Source of the DNA: Flavobacterium sp. LPB0248
Lineage (GTDB): Bacteria; Bacteroidota; Bacteroidia; Flavobacteriales; Flavobacteriaceae
Direction: 5' to 3'
Assembly: GCF_013388355.1 (NCBI RefSeq)
Contig: NZ_CP058246.1
Location: 1,488,001 to 1,552,000 of the forward strand
Length of the DNA: 64,000 nt
Position 1 is the stretch's first letter, and every line of letters starts with the position of its first letter. Of this stretch, positions 61,964-64,000 are shown piece after piece. The translations under genes and the position numbers were made by a program. The notes beneath the pieces are model-generated. The model did no database searches. It had not been told where the DNA came from and saw nothing but the letters and a program-made list of their open reading frames with translations.

Positions 61964-61971
61964 CAAAGGTA
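61964..61971 (-). promoter_or_regulatory. -7 box of der
   Basis: TACCTTTG on the minus strand, with the same flanking GCAAA as the era box. Confidence 0.55.
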
Positions 61972-61995
61972 GTTAAAAAAAGTTGCTAATTGCTA

Positions 61996-62013
61996 TCCCG
62001 ATAACTATCGGGA
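61996..62013. repeat. TCCCGATAACTATCGGGA palindrome, near copy
   Basis: Stem TCCCGATA/TATCGGGA with centre AC; third member of the 17472 family. Confidence 0.55.
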
Positions 62014-62042
62014 CTAAGTACCTAAGATTTTATTATTTTTTG

Positions 62043-62109
62043 CTTCAAGTTTCAGGTTTCAAGTGCCAAGTTTTATACTGACGTTTAACTTGAAACCTGA
62101 AACTTGAAA
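62043..62109. repeat. TTCAAGTTTCAGGTTTCAAGT inverted repeat
   Basis: TTCAAGTTTCAGGTTTCAAG (plus one T) at 62044-62064 and its perfect complement from 62088 form a 21-bp stem with a 23-base loop, between era and der. It is the cleanest member of the family at 12738 and 51881. Confidence 0.7.
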
Positions 62110-62119
62110 CAATTATAAA

Positions 62120-63001
62120 CTATTGATTGTAACCAAATCGTTTCAGCATATTGGCATTGCTTCTCCAGTTTTTGTTCACTTTTACGTAAAGCTCAATGTG
62201 AATTTGTTTTCCAAAGAATTTCTCTAAATCAGCTCGGGCATCTGTTCCTACTTTTTTCAGTGCTGCACCTTTATGTCCGATAATGATTCCTTTTTGTGTA
62301 TCACGCTCGACCATAATTACTGAACGGATTCGGATAATAGAATCGGTTTCATGAAATTCTTCTGTTACGATTTCTACTGCGTATGGAATTTCTTTAGCGT
62401 AATTCAATAAGATTTTCTCACGGATTGTTTCGTTAACAAAGAAACGTTCTGGTTTGTCTGTTAATTGGTCTTTTGGATAATATGGTGGTGATTCTGGCAA
62501 TAATTCGATAATTCTTCCGAAGACTTCAGGAACGTTGAAGTTCTGCAATGCTGAAATTGGAAAAATTTCTGCATTTGGCACTTTCTCTTTCCAAAAAGTA
62601 ACCTGCTGTTCTAATTGTTCTTGGTTTGAATTATCAATTTTATTTAAAAGCAATAAAACCGGAATCTTAGCATGAATGATTTTCTTGAAGAAGTCTTCGT
62701 CTTTCAAGTCCTGCTCGCCTATTTCGACCATGTAGATTAAAATGTCAGCATCTTCAAAAGCCGATTTTACGAAGTTCATCATCGATTCCTGCATTTCGTA
62801 CGCTGGTTTGATGATTCCAGGAGTATCAGACAAAACCAATTGAAAGTCTTCTCCGTTTACAATTCCAAGAATTCTATGACGTGTAGTTTGTGCTTTTGAT
62901 GTAATGATCGACAATCGTTCTCCAACGAAAGCGTTCATCAATGTTGATTTTCCAACATTTGGATTTCCGATAATATTTACGAAACCTGCTTTATGTGACA
63001 T
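62120..63001 (-). CDS. era: GTPase Era
   Basis: Era is a GTPase required for 16S rRNA maturation and 30S assembly. The 293-residue protein has G1 GNPNVGKST (12-20), G3 DTPGII, G4 NKID, and a C-terminal KH domain (IIGHKGAALKKVGTDARADL near 240-259, followed by HIELYVKVNKNWR). Both essential GTPase genes era and der are on the same strand, separated by repeats. The box TACCTTTG at 63022-63029 gives a very short leader. Confidence 0.97.
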   Translation of the reverse strand: MSHKAGFVNIIGNPNVGKSTLMNAFVGERLSIITSKAQTTRHRILGIVNGEDFQLVLSDTPGIIKPAYEMQESMMNFVKSAFEDADILIYMVEIGEQDLKDEDFFKKIIHAKIPVLLLLNKIDNSNQEQLEQQVTFWKEKVPNAEIFPISALQNFNVPEVFGRIIELLPESPPYYPKDQLTDKPERFFVNETIREKILLNYAKEIPYAVEIVTEEFHETDSIIRIRSVIMVERDTQKGIIIGHKGAALKKVGTDARADLEKFFGKQIHIELYVKVNKNWRSNANMLKRFGYNQ

Positions 63002-63021
63002 TTTTTGCTTTATTTATTTTG

Positions 63022-63029
63022 CAAAGGTA
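63022..63029 (-). promoter_or_regulatory. -7 box of era
   Basis: TACCTTTG on the minus strand, flanked by GCAAA as in the der promoter, about 21 bases before the ATG. Confidence 0.55.
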
Positions 63030-63076
63030 GTCATATCAACTCAATACAGAAAATAAAACATTTTTTAAAGTTTTCG

Positions 63077-63106
63077 TTGGATTTCTCAAAAATCGGCGTA
63101 TCTTTG
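63077..63106 (+). promoter_or_regulatory. Promoter of the tRNA-fMet gene
   Basis: TATCTTTG at 63099-63106 and TTG at 63077-63079, spaced by 19 bases, are the best complete -33/-7 pair in the window. The tRNA begins 13 bases after the box. Confidence 0.75.
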
Positions 63107-63118
63107 CACCCGAAACAT

Positions 63119-63191
63119 CGCGGGATAGAGCAGTAGGCAGCTCGTCGGGCTCATAACCCGAAGGTCACAGGTTCGAGTCCTGTTCCCGCTA
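63119..63191 (+). tRNA. Initiator tRNA-fMet (CAT anticodon)
   Basis: The 73-base sequence folds as a tRNA: acceptor CGCGGGA with TCCCGCT (first pair C1-T72 unpaired), D-stem GAGC/GCTC, anticodon stem TCGGG/CCCGA with loop CTCATAA (anticodon CAT at 63152-63154), T-arm CAGG-TTCGAGT-CCTG. The C1-U72 mismatch and the three G-C pairs next to the anticodon loop are marks of an initiator tRNA. CCA is not encoded. Its 3' half is antisense to the end of the serine recombinase gene, so it is probably the element's attachment site. Confidence 0.95.
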
Positions 63192-64000
63192 CAGAGAATG
63201 ACCCATCAAATTTTTGATGGGTTTTTTGTTTTTTACTGCCTCTGTCAATGCCTGTAAACGTTTGGACTAATCCAAAAATCGAGTTTACTCGTCCAGTTAG
63301 ATATTCCCTGTTTTCAGACCTAATTGACAATCCCTCTGGAAATACCAGATTCTGGATTCTTATCTTACTGTCAATATCTCCTTCTTTCCAGTATTTATTG
63401 ATGTTCGTAACTTTCTCTATTACTTTATCGATATGTCTGCCGTGGTTAGATATTTTTTTGCTGTTTGCCGTAATCTGAAGCTCAACTTCTTTTAATTCCA
63501 TATCAAACTGAAGCGAGTATCTATTGTATTTTTCATCTCCGAAATTCGGATTGTCAAAATAGCGTTTATCCAGATTTTCAATTTTGGTTTCCAAATCTTT
63601 TTTCTTCGCAAGAAGACCATTCAATTCTTCCCTACCCTCATTTTCCATGATATCAAAAAGCTTATTCAGCTGAAGTTTGAAAGGCTCTACAAATTGGGAA
63701 CTTAGAGTATATCTTGATAATAGCTTTTCAAAAGAATCGTTCAAGCCTTCCGCTTTTGAATATGGTGTGGTCAATGCGTTGAAACTGGCATTTCTGCATT
63801 TCTGGCACTTGTAGTAATGCACATTCTTTTTTCTCACCACATAGCTTGTCAGAAGGCTTCCGCATTCGCATCTTAAAAAACCTGTCAATGGTCTGAACTC
63901 ATTGATCCTGCTTTTGGAATATTCTTTGACTGGCACTTTCCTTTCAGAGAGCATTCTGTCAACCTTCAGAAAATCTTCTTCACTGACCAAACCTGTCCAG
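63151..64000 (-). CDS. Large serine recombinase / integrase, N-terminus beyond the window
   Basis: The frame is open to base 64000, and the catalytic serine domain lies outside. Visible are the end of the recombinase domain (WTGLVSEEDFLKVDRMLSER) and a zinc ribbon with CECG and CQKC (CxC...CxxC). A long Lys/Glu-rich coiled coil follows (about 75-190 of the visible part). The final residues AGTGLEPVTFGL are encoded antisense to the tRNA-fMet gene, and the stop TGA falls in the anticodon loop. Such tails are typical of integrases that recombine at the tRNA. The protein should integrate a phage or conjugative element at this site; that element lies to the right. Confidence 0.9.
   Translation of the reverse strand, partial: WTGLVSEEDFLKVDRMLSERKVPVKEYSKSRINEFRPLTGFLRCECGSLLTSYVVRKKNVHYYKCQKCRNASFNALTTPYSKAEGLNDSFEKLLSRYTLSSQFVEPFKLQLNKLFDIMENEGREELNGLLAKKKDLETKIENLDKRYFDNPNFGDEKYNRYSLQFDMELKEVELQITANSKKISNHGRHIDKVIEKVTNINKYWKEGDIDSKIRIQNLVFPEGLSIRSENREYLTGRVNSIFGLVQTFTGIDRGSKKQKTHQKFDGSFSVAGTGLEPVTFGL
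63200..63227 (+). terminator. Terminator after tRNA-fMet
   Basis: ACCCATCAAA and TTTGATGGGT form a 10-bp stem followed by T. It is also read as codons (THQKFDG) of the antisense recombinase gene. Confidence 0.8.

Noticed and set aside
63248..63478. Plus-strand frame within the recombinase gene
   Set aside because: Shadow of the coiled-coil coding region; no start signal and no domain.
1..64000. CRISPR array, rRNA genes, toxin-antitoxin pair, phage structural genes
   Set aside because: No regularly spaced direct repeats of the right size, no rRNA sequence and no complete toxin-antitoxin pair or phage head/tail gene was recognised in the window.

Overview
The window looks like a chromosomal segment of a Flavobacterium-type bacterium (Bacteroidota, Flavobacteriia). 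The DNA is AT-rich. Many genes are preceded by a TAnnTTTG -7 box and almost none by a Shine-Dalgarno sequence. The proteome is typical of the group: a type IX secretion tail, a lipoprotein TamA (TamL), CarboxypepD-regulated TonB receptors, DUF4230, DUF2490, GSCFA and DUF5522 proteins, and trpe III truncated haemoglobin. The species was not identified from a search.

Layout. 1-8 kb: a truncated lipoprotein, lysS, a 41-residue acidic mini-gene, a membrane-anchored trypsin-like protease and a VIT/vWA surface protein. 7.4-15.4 kb: a leftward transcription unit running narK-like transporter, di-haem b membrane subunit, molybdopterin nitrate reductase, four-cluster FeS subunit, Rieske protein, small membrane protein, D-lactate dehydrogenase and a lipoprotein; this is a nitrate-reduction module. 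15.6-24.6 kb: a Spy-like exported protein, hemL, a LysM/GH73 lipoprotein, a D-cysteine desulfhydrase/ACC-deaminase homologue, a small HExxH membrane protein, DUF5522, hutU, a DUF4136 lipoprotein, and ilvA behind an isoleucine-codon leader peptide and terminator. 24.7-31.5 kb: a secreted GH30 enzyme, truncated haemoglobin, a long aromatic amino acid hydroxylase, and a complete IS481-like insertion sequence. 31.6-45 kb: DUF4230, TamL/TamB, two related lipoproteins around a GSCFA gene, and an ABC exporter. 45-57.5 kb: alaS, an M23 peptidase, MerR, LemA and two TPM-domain proteins, then an Rrf2 regulator, a short ORF ending Met-Met-Cys-Met-Cys-Trp and a TonB receptor. 57.6-64 kb: an outer-membrane beta-barrel protein, the GTPases der and era, initiator tRNA-fMet, and the C-terminal part of a large serine recombinase whose last codons lie antisense in that tRNA. 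The last item marks the edge of a probable integrated element that continues beyond the window.

The most interesting signals are regulatory and structural. Two leader-peptide candidates are present: a well-formed Ile attenuator before ilvA, and a Cys/Met-ending mini-ORF between an Rrf2 regulator with four cysteines and a TonB receptor. The insertion sequence has 25-bp imperfect terminal repeats and a 5-bp ATTTC target duplication, and it split a pre-existing 129-bp palindromic repeat. Several families of dispersed intergenic repeats recur through the window. They supply terminators, spurious upstream start codons and, in one case, the last codons of a gene.

No CRISPR array, rRNA gene or known riboswitch was recognised. 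All family assignments come from reading motifs, not from searches.
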